From positions 1 through 64,000 of the forward strand of contig JAJDCO010000007.1 of NCBI GenBank assembly GCA_029260795.1: 64,000 nucleotides of DNA. Direction: 5' to 3'. The notes under the pieces were generated by a model. The model ran no database searches. It saw only the letters and a program-made list of their open reading frames with translations, and had not been told where the DNA came from. The position numbers were made by a program, and so were the translations under genes. Shown here piece by piece: positions 28,091 to 36,551 of this stretch; the stretch's first letter is position 1, and every line of letters begins with the position of its first letter. Source of the stretch: Planctomycetota bacterium (GTDB lineage Bacteria; Planctomycetota; OFTM77).

Positions 28091-29410
28091 TCACCGCAGC
28101 GCGGGAAACAGGTCGGCGAGGTCGCGTTGGTACTCGCTCATCTTCTGATAGTCGTAGCGCTCGCCCACGCGGCAGTCGCGCAGCTCGACGCCGTCGACCG
28201 GCTTCGAGAGATCGTCCTGCATCAGCTCGAAGGAGCATTGCTCGAATAGGATCCGAGCGTTCTGCCGGGTGATTCGTTGGAGCTCGAGCGAATGCAGCTC
28301 GAAACGGCAGCTTCGAAAACTCGCGAGGAAGCCAGCCTGGGAGGTGGGGCGAAACAAGTGACCCTGGCCCGGCGTCTCGGTGTAGCCACCCAGGAACTCG
28401 CACGAGGTCGCCTGCAGGATCGTGCCCCCGGACACGGCGAAGACGTAGCTGCCACCGTGCCCCGCATCAAAGCCAACGACGCGCACACCCTCCATCTCGA
28501 GTACCAGGGAACCCATCCGAAGATCGAAGATCCCATCGTTGCGCCCGTCGATCGTCAGGTTTTGCAGCCGGAGGCGCTCCACGTTGCTTCGCATTCCCAG
28601 GTCCTGCGTCAGCCGCAAGAGAGTGCTGTCGATGCCTGCGCCTTGGATCGTGATGTCGCTCGGAAACGGATCCTGTCGCGTGAGAATGCGGGAGTCGAGC
28701 TCGAAGACCCCGGCACCGAACTCGATCGTCGTGCCGTCCTCCAACTCGATCGGCTCCTCGGCAGGATCATCGCTCGACGTCAGACGCCGGCCCGGAAGCG
28801 TGGTCCGGACGGGGCGGGGGGCGAGGCTGCGTTGGATCCATTCGGTATCGACCGAGTCGGGAGGCTCATATTGATTGGCCGCCCATTGCGCGAGTAGCTC
28901 GGCCCCGTCCCCAGTCTCCAGGGCGCGCTCCGTGACCTCGCGCTCATCCTGCTCCTCGGAGTACGCGGCCGCGATCTCCATCGGCAATGCCAGAACGCGG
29001 CGCTCGAACTCGGCGAGGAGTCGCTCGATGTCCTCTTCCGGTGGGGCGACGGCCCGTCGCTGCAGGATCGTCTCCGTGATGCGAGCAAGCGCGTATTGCC
29101 GGAGTCGGTCGCCGATCAGCGAGGCGTCGGTCGCAGGCCGTGGGTCCTTTTCTGGTGTGCCCGCGTCGATCGCCGGATCCGTGGAGGCATCACTCTTCGG
29201 AGCTCCGCCGCTCTGGGGGCTCCCCGGACTGCGTGAGGCTGGATCCGAAGGCTTGGAGTCGAGTCCGCGGAGCGACGAGTCCGTCCCGGATTCTCGGTCA
29301 CTGACCTGAACGGCCTCGATCGAGTCATCGTCGACGGAAAGTGGGTCTTCTCCGCAGCCTCCCGCGGCGATCCCAATGCAGAACAAGACCAACGACATCC
29401 CCAACTTCAT
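28091..29410 (-). CDS. Lipoprotein with C-terminal right-handed beta-helix
   Basis: 439 residues; ATG at 29410 with GAGAGGA seven bases upstream (the GTG just before it is less likely). The signal ends in a lipobox-like AAGGC (Cys19). Residues 25-100 are a low-complexity Ser/Asp/Pro linker, and residues 100-190 are helical and charged. The last 220 residues are a parallel beta-helix beginning ITIQGAGIDSTLLRL and running through repeated short strands such as LRLQNLTIDGRNDG and ILQATSCEFLGG. Such folds occur in polysaccharide lyases and surface-binding proteins; no catalytic residues could be assigned. The gene follows the heme-binding protein gene by 12 bp on the same strand, so the two are probably co-transcribed and act in the same envelope compartment. 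Confidence 0.78.
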   Translation of the reverse strand: MKLGMSLVLFCIGIAAGGCGEDPLSVDDDSIEAVQVSDRESGTDSSLRGLDSKPSDPASRSPGSPQSGGAPKSDASTDPAIDAGTPEKDPRPATDASLIGDRLRQYALARITETILQRRAVAPPEEDIERLLAEFERRVLALPMEIAAAYSEEQDEREVTERALETGDGAELLAQWAANQYEPPDSVDTEWIQRSLAPRPVRTTLPGRRLTSSDDPAEEPIELEDGTTIEFGAGVFELDSRILTRQDPFPSDITIQGAGIDSTLLRLTQDLGMRSNVERLRLQNLTIDGRNDGIFDLRMGSLVLEMEGVRVVGFDAGHGGSYVFAVSGGTILQATSCEFLGGYTETPGQGHLFRPTSQAGFLASFRSCRFELHSLELQRITRQNARILFEQCSFELMQDDLSKPVDGVELRDCRVGERYDYQKMSEYQRDLADLFPALR

Positions 29411-29422
29411 CACCCGTTCCTC

Positions 29423-32400
29423 TCAGCGATGGTTTCCCGAATCCTCGGTCGGAGTCGTGAGACTCTCCAAGTACGCGACGAGATGCGCGAACTGCTCGAG
29501 GGTCAGGCCCGACTGCAGCCCATTGGGCATCGGTGACAGGGGGCTCGTCCAGCGCTCCGCGATCTCGCCCGTGCGGATCGTGATCGTCTTGCCCTGGCTG
29601 TTGACGATCGAGAGCCGCCCGTCTTCCTCGGTTTTCGGAAGTCCGAAGAGCAGTCGACCGTCCTCGTGCTCCACGCCGATCGCACGGTAACCCTCGCCGA
29701 TGCGCTGCGACGGCTCGAGAATCGATGTGACGATCTCGGTGCGTGGGTACTTGGCGCCGACGTCGCTGAGCTCGGGACCGACGCGCTCCCCGACGCCCTC
29801 GGCGACATGGCAGCTCACGCAGCCGACGCCGTCGCGGTCGCGGAAGATCGCTCGGCCGAGCGATACGTCTCCCGCGTGCTCGATCGCATACTGGCGATAG
29901 TCCGCCTGCTCGAGGGAGATGGCATCACCGAGCTCGAAGAGCGGTCCCGTGGCCGCGTCGGACAGCTTGAAGTTGAAGCTCCAGTCGCCGCCGTCCTGAC
30001 CGACTCGCACCACGATCGCGTTCGGGCCGGGCTTCAGCCGCACCTCGAACCGATCCTGATCCGGCGTCCAGCCGCGCGCCCCAGGATAGTCGTGGACGAG
30101 CTCGCCATTGACCCAGACCGCGACTTGATCATCGCTGCCCACGGCGGCTTGCGCCCGACGCGTGGTCGGAGAGTCGATCCAAGTCGCGGCGTAGGCCACC
30201 GTGCTGCTGTTGGGCGTCATCCGAGCGCGCAGGTCCACGAAGCCGTGCGGGCGATCCGTCGTATGTGCCTCCCAAGCCTCGGGGCCGCCCGGGATCGGCG
30301 ACAGCACCGGTGCACCGTCTTGCACGAACGGCGCGGGCACGCTCGCCGGAGGATCGCTCTTCTTCTCGAACGGGCCGAGCAGGTGCCACTCGCGTACTGG
30401 TTGCGGGTCCTGATACACCGAGCGCACCGCGGCGAGGACGGCGCTCGGCAGCTCGCCGCGGAGCTGACGGGCCTCGAGCTGGCCGCGCACCTCCTGGCGA
30501 ATCGCGCTGAGCGCTCGCTGTGCCATCAAGCGCCGACCCGCGCCCGGGTCGGCGAGCCCGAGGAGGTAGGCGTCGAGCGCGCGCACATCCGGCAGAGCCG
30601 TGAGCGCATCGATCGCCGCGTCGCGGGTGTCCGGATCCGACTCGACCAGCGAGATCAGGACGGGAATCGCTTCGGAGTCTTGGAGCGCCGCGCACACTCG
30701 AGCGGCCTCCCGACGCACACTCGCGTCCGGATCGGCGAGCAAGGGCCGGGCTTCGGGACGACACTCGGCGGCGCCAATCGCATCGAGAGCGCTCAGGGTG
30801 GCCACGCGAATCGCTGGCGACGCGTGCTGCGCGAGGGGGCGGAGCTGCGCCGCGATGTCGCCAGTACCGATCTGTCCGAGCGCTTCCAGCGCCGGAATCA
30901 CGACCTCCCGCTTGGCTCCGTCCGCGAGTGCCACCGCGATCAACCGGGCCCTCGCCTCGGGTGAGTCGATCTGACGCAGCGTGGTGATGGCTGCCGTGAG
31001 CAGCTCGGAGGTGCTGGCGGTGTCCTCGATGGTGCGCTGGACACGATCGAGCGTGCCGGGATCGGCATCGCGCAGCGTGCCCAACAGGCGAAGGCCTGCC
31101 AAGCGCACGCGGGGATCTTTGTCCTCGGCCAGTCGACGCACTTCGGGCAAGGCCGTGCGATCCGCCGTGATCGACACGGCCTCCACTGCGGCCGCGCGCA
31201 CCGGTGCCGCCGGATCGTGGAACGCGGCCCGCACGGTCTCGCTGATGGCGGACGTCCGCTCCCAATCGACCTCGGGCGTCGGGCGGGGCGTGCGTGCCGG
31301 TTGCGTCAGCCACCAGGTGCCGTCCCAGGCTGGCAAGCGACGATGGAGGTGGGCGAGCTGCACGAGCGCTCGTGCGCGTCGGTCGTCGCGCGCGCCGCTG
31401 CGCACGAGCTCCATCAAGCCGTCGGCGAGCCCGGTCGAGAACTGGTCGTGCATCGTCAGCAGCAGCGAGTCGAGCTCGGTCGAAGGCGAGGTCGAAAGCG
31501 CCGCGACGACGGGAGCCCAATGGTCGAGGCGCTGGATGGCTTGGCGAAGCGTGAAGGCCAGGAACGCGTCCTGCTCACGGCGAAGCCGAAGCAGGAGCGG
31601 CGCCGTGGCAGCCGGGTCTCCGATTCGCCCAAGCGCCGACGCGGCGTGGCGCACCACCACCGGGTCCGCGTCCATCAAGAGCGGCAGGAGCGGTGCCGCG
31701 TCGTCCAAGAGCCCCTCGCCCAGCGCTCGCGCCGCTTGGGCGCGCGTGTCGGCCTCGTCGTCGGAGAGCGCGGCCAGGACTGCCTGCCTCGCCTCGGCGG
31801 AACCGATGGCCGCCAGTGCCCAGACCGCGTGCCGCTTTGCCCGAGTCGATCGAGAGTGAATCACGAGGTGCCGCAGATTCGGGACGGCCGCGACACCACG
31901 GCGCACGGCGGCACGCTGGGCGAGGAGCCGCTGGCGGAAGGAGGCGTGCGTGAGACTAGGAATGGGGGCAGCGGTCGGGCGTCCGTCGTCGTCGGCACGG
32001 CGCAGTCGATACAGTCGACCGGTCACGTCGGGCTTGCGCCAGCCGGGGTAGCCCCAGTCGGCGATGTACACGAAGCGCCCGTCCGGGGACTCGCAGATGT
32101 CGAGCGGTCGAAAGCTGTCGACCGGGCCGGCCTTCACGAAGTCCTCGGCGCTGGCGACGGCGAAGGTCGAGCCTTCGGGGCGGAGCGTGAAGCGGCGGAC
32201 GGTGCCCTTGCCCCACTCGCAGAAGAGGATGTTGTCGTCGTATTCGAACGGCCAGGCGCCACCGCGATAGACGAGGCCACCGACCGGCGAGCCGCCGCCG
32301 TAGTCGGCCATCGGCTCGAGCATGCGGTCGCGGTGATCGTGATAGTCCCACGGGTAACCGTAGTAGCCGCCGCGCACGATGTGGGTGAAGCGCGTCCACC

Positions 32401-33109
32401 AGCCGAGGCCGTCGTCGGTGTTGTCGTAGGTGAAGACGTTGCCCTTCGAGTCCATCGCGACGTCGAGGTGGTTGCGAGTGCCGGACGCCACGACCTCGAG
32501 CCCGGTTCCGTCGGGACGCACGCGCACGACGCCGCCGCCGCGCAGCGTGATGGTCTGGCCATCCGTGCCGGTCGCCTTCGGGACGCCTTTGTCACCGACC
32601 GAGACGTAAATGAATCCGTCGAGTCCGAGTCGGATGCCCGTCACGATGTGGTCGTTGAAGCCGCCCGGCCAACCGGGCGCCGGCGGACCGAGATCGCGAA
32701 GCAGCTCGAAGCGCTCGTCCGCGACGCCATTGCCGTCCCGATCTCGCAGTACGGTGAGATACGGCATGTTCATGACGTAGACCGCGTCGTCGATCTGCTG
32801 CAGCCCGAACACGGCGTAGAGGTTCTCGGCGAAGACGGTCTTGGTGCGCGTTCCGTCGGCGTTCCAACGAAACAACCAGATGCGATCGATCGGCTGATCG
32901 GTCGGCCCCGTCATGTCCATCGGATCTTCGGCGACGAGCAGCGAGCCATCGTCCAGGCAGTGGACCGCCGAAGGCCACCGGATCTCCGGCGCCTCGGCGA
33001 TCAGCTCGATCACGAACCCGCTCGGCACCTCGGGCAAAGCCGGCTCCGGCTCCTGCACCATGACTCCGAGCGCGATCCAACAGGCGGTGATCAAAGGCTG
33101 CATCATCAT
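29423..33109 (-). CDS. PVC-type heme-binding protein: beta-propeller, HEAT repeats, cytochrome c
   Basis: 1228 residues. Three consecutive ATGs open the frame; the first (33109) has CGAGGA at about five bases. A short signal-like stretch (LITACWIALGV) is followed by a six-bladed propeller of the membrane-bound dehydrogenase/NHL type (PSGFVIELIAEAPEIRWP, SVGDKGVPKATGTDG, WDYHDHRDRMLEP, VYIADWGYPGW). A long alpha-helical HEAT-like repeat region covers about 430-880, then a beta-sandwich (HLLGPFEKKSDPP onward). One cytochrome c domain follows with CVSCH at 1097-1101. This domain order is abundant in planctomycetes. The predicted role is periplasmic oxidation or binding of a sugar or organic substrate with electrons passed to heme c. 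A beta-helix lipoprotein gene follows 12 bp downstream. Confidence 0.88.
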   Translation of the reverse strand: MMMQPLITACWIALGVMVQEPEPALPEVPSGFVIELIAEAPEIRWPSAVHCLDDGSLLVAEDPMDMTGPTDQPIDRIWLFRWNADGTRTKTVFAENLYAVFGLQQIDDAVYVMNMPYLTVLRDRDGNGVADERFELLRDLGPPAPGWPGGFNDHIVTGIRLGLDGFIYVSVGDKGVPKATGTDGQTITLRGGGVVRVRPDGTGLEVVASGTRNHLDVAMDSKGNVFTYDNTDDGLGWWTRFTHIVRGGYYGYPWDYHDHRDRMLEPMADYGGGSPVGGLVYRGGAWPFEYDDNILFCEWGKGTVRRFTLRPEGSTFAVASAEDFVKAGPVDSFRPLDICESPDGRFVYIADWGYPGWRKPDVTGRLYRLRRADDDGRPTAAPIPSLTHASFRQRLLAQRAAVRRGVAAVPNLRHLVIHSRSTRAKRHAVWALAAIGSAEARQAVLAALSDDEADTRAQAARALGEGLLDDAAPLLPLLMDADPVVVRHAASALGRIGDPAATAPLLLRLRREQDAFLAFTLRQAIQRLDHWAPVVAALSTSPSTELDSLLLTMHDQFSTGLADGLMELVRSGARDDRRARALVQLAHLHRRLPAWDGTWWLTQPARTPRPTPEVDWERTSAISETVRAAFHDPAAPVRAAAVEAVSITADRTALPEVRRLAEDKDPRVRLAGLRLLGTLRDADPGTLDRVQRTIEDTASTSELLTAAITTLRQIDSPEARARLIAVALADGAKREVVIPALEALGQIGTGDIAAQLRPLAQHASPAIRVATLSALDAIGAAECRPEARPLLADPDASVRREAARVCAALQDSEAIPVLISLVESDPDTRDAAIDALTALPDVRALDAYLLGLADPGAGRRLMAQRALSAIRQEVRGQLEARQLRGELPSAVLAAVRSVYQDPQPVREWHLLGPFEKKSDPPASVPAPFVQDGAPVLSPIPGGPEAWEAHTTDRPHGFVDLRARMTPNSSTVAYAATWIDSPTTRRAQAAVGSDDQVAVWVNGELVHDYPGARGWTPDQDRFEVRLKPGPNAIVVRVGQDGGDWSFNFKLSDAATGPLFELGDAISLEQADYRQYAIEHAGDVSLGRAIFRDRDGVGCVSCHVAEGVGERVGPELSDVGAKYPRTEIVTSILEPSQRIGEGYRAIGVEHEDGRLLFGLPKTEEDGRLSIVNSQGKTITIRTGEIAERWTSPLSPMPNGLQSGLTLEQFAHLVAYLESLTTPTEDSGNHR

Positions 33110-33234
33110 CGTTCCTCGGCGCGGGTCTGCACGATCTCTTGGATCGTCACAGCATACCGAACGCGACAGGGCGAGCCAGCGTCGAGGGACCCCTGAAGCC
33201 AAGAGTGACGCCCGCGAGCACCGACAGGCAATGA

Positions 33235-33380
33235 ACCTCCCCTGTGCTCCCCGTGCTCTCCGTGTTGATCTTCCCCTGTGCTCCCCGTGTCCTCCGTGTT
33301 GATCTTCCCCCGTGCCCCCCGTGTCCTCCGTGTTGATCTTCCCCCCGAGCTCCCCGTGTCCTCCGTGTTGATCTTCCTCC
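33235..33380. repeat. Tandem 34-35-bp repeats
   Basis: Four head-to-tail copies, marked by cgtgttgatc at 33261, 33295, 33329 and 33364 (periods 34, 34 and 35). Each carries the purine-strand text gaggacacggggag on the minus strand. They lie in the gap between the divergent starts at 33109 (minus) and 33491 (plus). Reading frames through the repeat give only low-complexity peptides, so it is non-coding. Nothing else is visible in the 33110-33490 gap. Confidence 0.9.
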
Positions 33381-33490
33381 GAAGATTCCCTGTTCGGCTT
33401 CGTTCGAGGTGGGTCTCAGTCGGGTGAGCCGCCGCGGGGCTGCGGTGCTCTTCGAGAGAGACACGACACACGAGCGGAGTGAGAGAGACC

Positions 33491-34066
33491 ATGAAGACCA
33501 AGCTGTTCGCCTCCCTTCTGTTGACCGCCGGATCCCTGACCTTCATCGGATGCCAGAGCTTTGGGGAAGCGATGATGAGCATCGCCGAAGGCGTCGCCCG
33601 CTCGATGATGGCCGACTTCGACTACGGCCCGAGCGGTGAGAGCGTGAACGAGAGCTCGGACTGGCGGAGTGCCGGCGTGGGACACGACGAGCCGGTCGAC
33701 GCATCCTTGGCGGGACAGTACGAGCTGACGGCGAAGTGGAGCGACACGAACGAGGACGGCGATCGCGTCGGCGGAAGCTGCGAGTGGGACTTGATCCTCT
33801 TCGACAACGGGAGCTTCGTGCGGCACCTAGTGCAGGCGAAGACCCAGACCGGCGATGACATGGAGAACACGTCTTCGGGCTGGACCGAGACGGGCCAGTG
33901 GAAGACCGAAGGCGATCAGATCCTGATTCGCTCGTCCGCCGAAGCTAGCTTCTGGAGCTGGGCGAAGTTCGAGAGCCGCTCCGATGGCATCGTCTTCGTC
34001 CCCCACGCCGCGCAGCCGGAGGATTCGAACCGCTTCCCGATCGAGCCGTGGCGCCGGGTGAACTGA
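33491..34066 (+). CDS. Small lipoprotein of unknown function
   Basis: 191 residues. The ATG at 33491 has GAGAGAG just upstream and opens a lipoprotein signal (KLFASLLLTAGSLTFIGC, lipid-modified Cys21). An in-frame GTG four codons earlier is less likely. The first 60 mature residues are helical (FGEAMMSIAEGVARSMM). The last 110 form a lipocalin-like or META/DUF-type beta domain (LAGQYELTAKWSDT, WDLILFDNGSFVRHL, GQWKTEGDQILIR). No catalytic residues could be identified. It stands alone and a hairpin terminator follows 33 bp downstream. Before the inferred insertion at 34207 it would have been convergent with, and adjacent to, the ABC-2 permease gene. Confidence 0.75.
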   Translation: MKTKLFASLLLTAGSLTFIGCQSFGEAMMSIAEGVARSMMADFDYGPSGESVNESSDWRSAGVGHDEPVDASLAGQYELTAKWSDTNEDGDRVGGSCEWDLILFDNGSFVRHLVQAKTQTGDDMENTSSGWTETGQWKTEGDQILIRSSAEASFWSWAKFESRSDGIVFVPHAAQPEDSNRFPIEPWRRVN

Positions 34067-34099
34067 TCGCGAGGGTTCTTGGCGCAAGCTCGCTCGAGG

Positions 34100-34130
34100 G
34101 AGGTCGTCTCGTGAGAGACGGCCTCTTTCT
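34100..34130. terminator. Hairpin terminator, probably bidirectional
   Basis: gaggtcgtctc (34100-34110) pairs with gagacggcctc (34115-34125) with one G-T wobble and a gtga loop, then tttctc. Outer arms gcgcaagc (about 34083) and gcttgcgc (about 34138) extend it into a longer hairpin. It terminates the lipoprotein gene and would once have lain between it and the convergent ABC operon. Confidence 0.65.
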
Positions 34131-34155
34131 CGCTCGGCTTGCGCACTCCTGTCTC

Positions 34156-34206
34156 ACGACGACGCCGACGAGTAAGCTCGCAGCCCGATGCGCCAGAAGA
34201 GGTAGG
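34156..34206 (-). repeat. Left copy of duplicated ABC-permease 3' end (att-like)
   Basis: 51 bp matching 36554-36604 in the same orientation with four mismatches; the last 27 or so bases (from gcagcccgatg) are identical. Read on the minus strand it encodes YLFWRIGLRAYSSASS followed by TGA, the exact C-terminus of the intact permease at 36552-37340. All four differences are at third codon positions and are silent, and the stop differs (TGA against TAG). This is the abandoned or donor 3' end flanking the inferred insertion. Confidence 0.85.
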
Positions 34207-34221
34207 CCCTCAGGATACCGG

Positions 34222-34249
34222 TTGACGGGCGTTACAAGCTGGCTAACCT
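34222..34249 (+). promoter_or_regulatory. Putative promoter of sigma/Cys-rich locus 2
   Basis: TTGACG (34222-34227) and TAACCT (34244-34249) are 16 bp apart, about 55 bp before the GTG of the sigma factor gene. They start 15 bp inside the left repeat border, so the element would bring its own promoter. The call rests on box similarity only. Confidence 0.45.
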
Positions 34250-34304
34250 GGATCGGGGCCGTGAGAATCGTCCGAACCTTCGTTCGCCGACTGGGGGTCG
34301 ACCT

Positions 34305-35210
34305 GTGGAAGAAGGACGACGCGAGAGTGACCGGTGGTCTCAGTACCGAGCAACGAACCTTTTCACCATCGTCGGAAACGAGATCGCGCAGCTCGAGGCA
34401 GGCGGCTGGTACGAGCGGCTCCTGGCGCGGGTTCGCAGTCGCTATCCGTGGCTGCAGGTCGATCTGGAGGACGCGGTCAATGCTGCCAAGATTCGAGCGT
34501 TGGACCGAGCCGGGGATCTGAGATCGCAGGCCCCGGCAGCAGTGCGGAGCTGGCTTCGGAGGATCACTCAGAATGAGATTCGAAGGGTCCTGCGCCGCTC
34601 CCAGTCGCGGTCCCGCCTGCTGTCGTTGGAATCCTTGATCGATCAACTACCCGCAGAGGATGCTACGCGAGAGCTAGTGCAGGGAGAGTACCAGGCCAGC
34701 TTGCTGGAACAGATTTCACCGCAGGCTCGCGAACTCGTCGAGCTGCGAGTCCTGGGAGGGCTCTCGTTCGGCGAGGCCAGCAACGCGGTCGGGATCACGG
34801 TGGAGGCGGCTAAGAAACGATACTACCGAGCCGTCAAGGATTTTAAGGCAGAGCATCGAGAGAGAGAGAGAAGCCCAGCACTGACTGGACTTTCTCTTGC
34901 TGCCGATGCAGTCGCTCTTGAATCTCGTTCGGCCCCGAGGCAATCCCTGAACGAGAAAAAAGGTTCGAGAGTTCGAGATTCCTGTCGCTTCATTGAGCCC
35001 GAATGGCATCTCTTACAGTGGCGCTCGACACTCAGTCTTATTGTCAGAAGAACGGCTCAGCATGCAGGAAAGCTCGATGAAAACCAGACTCTCCAGAAGG
35101 CGCGCGTTGACAGCAATGGCCGCCTTTGCTGGCGTACTGGTCACCGTGGCCATCATCCTAAGCTCTCCCTCGAGGAGAGAGGACAAAGACCTGTCGCAGA
35201 CCACGCTTGA
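34305..35210 (+). CDS. RNA polymerase sigma-70-like factor, locus 2
   Basis: 301 residues as read, from a GTG. The sigma part spans about 1-185: a region 2-like segment (LEDAVNAAKIRALDRAG and RSWLRRITQNEIRRVLRR) and a clear region 4 (ISPQARELVELRVLGGLSF followed by GEASNAVGITVEAAKKRYY). After residue 185 a (GA)7 run (34858-34871) leads into about 115 residues with no protein-like pattern that overlap the next gene by 134 bp. Loss or gain of one GA unit would stop the protein at about 34921 or 34884, before the next start. The natural end is therefore uncertain: sequencing error, slippage or true run-on are all possible. It heads the second sigma/anchored/Cys-rich module. Confidence 0.65.
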   Translation: MEEGRRESDRWSQYRATNLFTIVGNEIAQLEAGGWYERLLARVRSRYPWLQVDLEDAVNAAKIRALDRAGDLRSQAPAAVRSWLRRITQNEIRRVLRRSQSRSRLLSLESLIDQLPAEDATRELVQGEYQASLLEQISPQARELVELRVLGGLSFGEASNAVGITVEAAKKRYYRAVKDFKAEHRERERSPALTGLSLAADAVALESRSAPRQSLNEKKGSRVRDSCRFIEPEWHLLQWRSTLSLIVRRTAQHAGKLDENQTLQKARVDSNGRLCWRTGHRGHHPKLSLEERGQRPVADHA

Positions 35211-35880
35211 AGCTACTGACCAACCGGTAGCGGCTCATGGTGGTTCTTCGCCATGGCATGCAGTCGGAGTTGAGCCGGATCCAGCGGCCGCGAGTGATCC
35301 TAAGCCTCCGGCCTCCGAGGGCAGTGCGCCGACTCGGGAAGATGACGAGACTGATGAGGGGATTCCCGAGTGGTTACGAAAAGACCCACTGCGAACGGCC
35401 GGGAAGCTGCTCCGCACACCGATTCAGAAGCAGTTGGCGGAGAACCTCTTGAATCCGTGGGAAGTTCCTATCTCACCAATGGCCGCTGAGGATATTGCAG
35501 GCCAAGTGGCGGCAGACATGGGCGAGCTGGCGAAGCTCAAAGACAGAGTCGTTCATGAGAAGCTTCACGCTTTCGAGCGGCTCTACGATCAGGGGCTCAG
35601 TGAAGACCCGCCGAGCCCATCACCCGGAGACGCCTCCTGGAGCCCAGACCATCCGAGTTATCAGCAGCCCCCTCCAAGGTTTGAGGGCGAAGTCGTCGGA
35701 CTGATCTCGAAGGACAATGGCCCGATGAAGGTCGTTCGGCTCAACCCCGGATACGACGAGCAATACGATGCTGCCATGGCTGATCTCTCTGCCTTGACGT
35801 GGTATCTCATAGAAAGGGCGCAGGAACTGGTGCTTCGAGAATCGAATGAAGACCCAACGCAGCAGGAGGATAAGAGATGA
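35077..35880 (+). CDS. Single-pass membrane-anchored protein of unknown function, locus 2
   Basis: 267 residues. The ATG at 35077 (AGGAAAG upstream) directly precedes a basic SRRRALTAM and one membrane helix (AFAGVLVTVAIILS); an ATG at 35062 is possible. The extracytoplasmic part has a Pro/Ser/Glu-rich linker (about 40-95), a helical segment (WLRKDPLRTAGKLL to HAFERLYDQGL, about 100-175), another Pro-rich stretch and a C-terminal helical patch (YDAAMADLSALTWYLIERA). I do not recognise a family. The start lies inside the sigma factor frame and the stop overlaps the Cys-rich gene in an ATGA. By position it corresponds to the anchored protein of locus 1, although the domains differ. Confidence 0.7.
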   Translation: MKTRLSRRRALTAMAAFAGVLVTVAIILSSPSRREDKDLSQTTLEATDQPVAAHGGSSPWHAVGVEPDPAAASDPKPPASEGSAPTREDDETDEGIPEWLRKDPLRTAGKLLRTPIQKQLAENLLNPWEVPISPMAAEDIAGQVAADMGELAKLKDRVVHEKLHAFERLYDQGLSEDPPSPSPGDASWSPDHPSYQQPPPRFEGEVVGLISKDNGPMKVVRLNPGYDEQYDAAMADLSALTWYLIERAQELVLRESNEDPTQQEDKR

Positions 35881-36434
35881 TGTCGAGGCTTTCCTTCGCA
35901 GGGCTTGCTCTTATCGCGATCGTGTTGACTGGGGTTTTCGTCGGCAATTCCGCTCTCGCTCCGGCCGGGCCGGGCGCCGGAAAGCCCCGACTCAGTGCTA
36001 CGAAGAGCATCTCTCGAGATGTCTCATGTAACGGTTGCACAGGCTTGGAGACCATCGGAGGTATTGGTGGTACTGGGTGCGTCTCGGTTGGCGTGTCGAC
36101 CTGTATCGATGGTGATGGTGTCTGCGTTGAGTCTGGGAGTAACTGTGATAAGGACCCATGCGACCTCACATATCACATTGCCGCAGACCTAGATTCCTCT
36201 TGTAGCGGAAATCTCATACTGAAGAAGTATGTCTCTGATGACTGTGGAAACTGGACACCAGTTCAGACCGTGATGGGGACGTCCATCGATGTGGCAGGGG
36301 CACCGGAGGTGGAGTGTTCGGAGGACGGCCCTAACGGGCTAGGATTTGTTCTCACCTACGATGGGGATACGATCTGGAAATGCCAAGTTTGCTGTTCCAA
36401 GTGCAACAAGGTTGGTGGGGGTGGGGGATTCTGA
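35877..36434 (+). CDS. Secreted protein with 14 cysteines, locus 2
   Basis: 185 residues; AGGAGG lies about six bases before the ATG, which overlaps the upstream stop in an ATGA. The signal segment is FAGLALIAIVLTGVFVG. The mature part has 14 cysteines, in CNGC, spaced single cysteines through the middle, and CQVCCSKC near the end, plus two tryptophans (GNW, IWKC) and a glycine-rich tail (KVGGGGGF). These counts equal those of the 127-residue protein of locus 1. The central region (GFVLTYDGDTIWKC) looks beta-rich. I recognise no family; candidates are a surface disulfide-rich scaffold, a peptide-type effector or a redox protein. No MauE-like gene is present in this locus. Confidence 0.78.
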   Translation: MMSRLSFAGLALIAIVLTGVFVGNSALAPAGPGAGKPRLSATKSISRDVSCNGCTGLETIGGIGGTGCVSVGVSTCIDGDGVCVESGSNCDKDPCDLTYHIAADLDSSCSGNLILKKYVSDDCGNWTPVQTVMGTSIDVAGAPEVECSEDGPNGLGFVLTYDGDTIWKCQVCCSKCNKVGGGGGF

Positions 36435-36551
36435 GAGGGCTTGCCCGGGACGACAGTTTCGATTGGGGGTAGGCCCGAGCCTAGCCCTGGTAAGCAGCCC
36501 GGGGCTGCCGATCCGGCTGATTACACGTAGCCCGTGGCACCGCCTCCTCTC

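Noticed and set aside
31217..33196. 659-codon plus-strand frame opposite the heme-binding protein
   Set aside because: No domain pattern; the minus frame carries propeller, HEAT and CVSCH motifs.
33235..33380. CRISPR array
   Set aside because: Period of 34-35 bp with no unique spacers: the repeats abut, so this is a simple tandem array.
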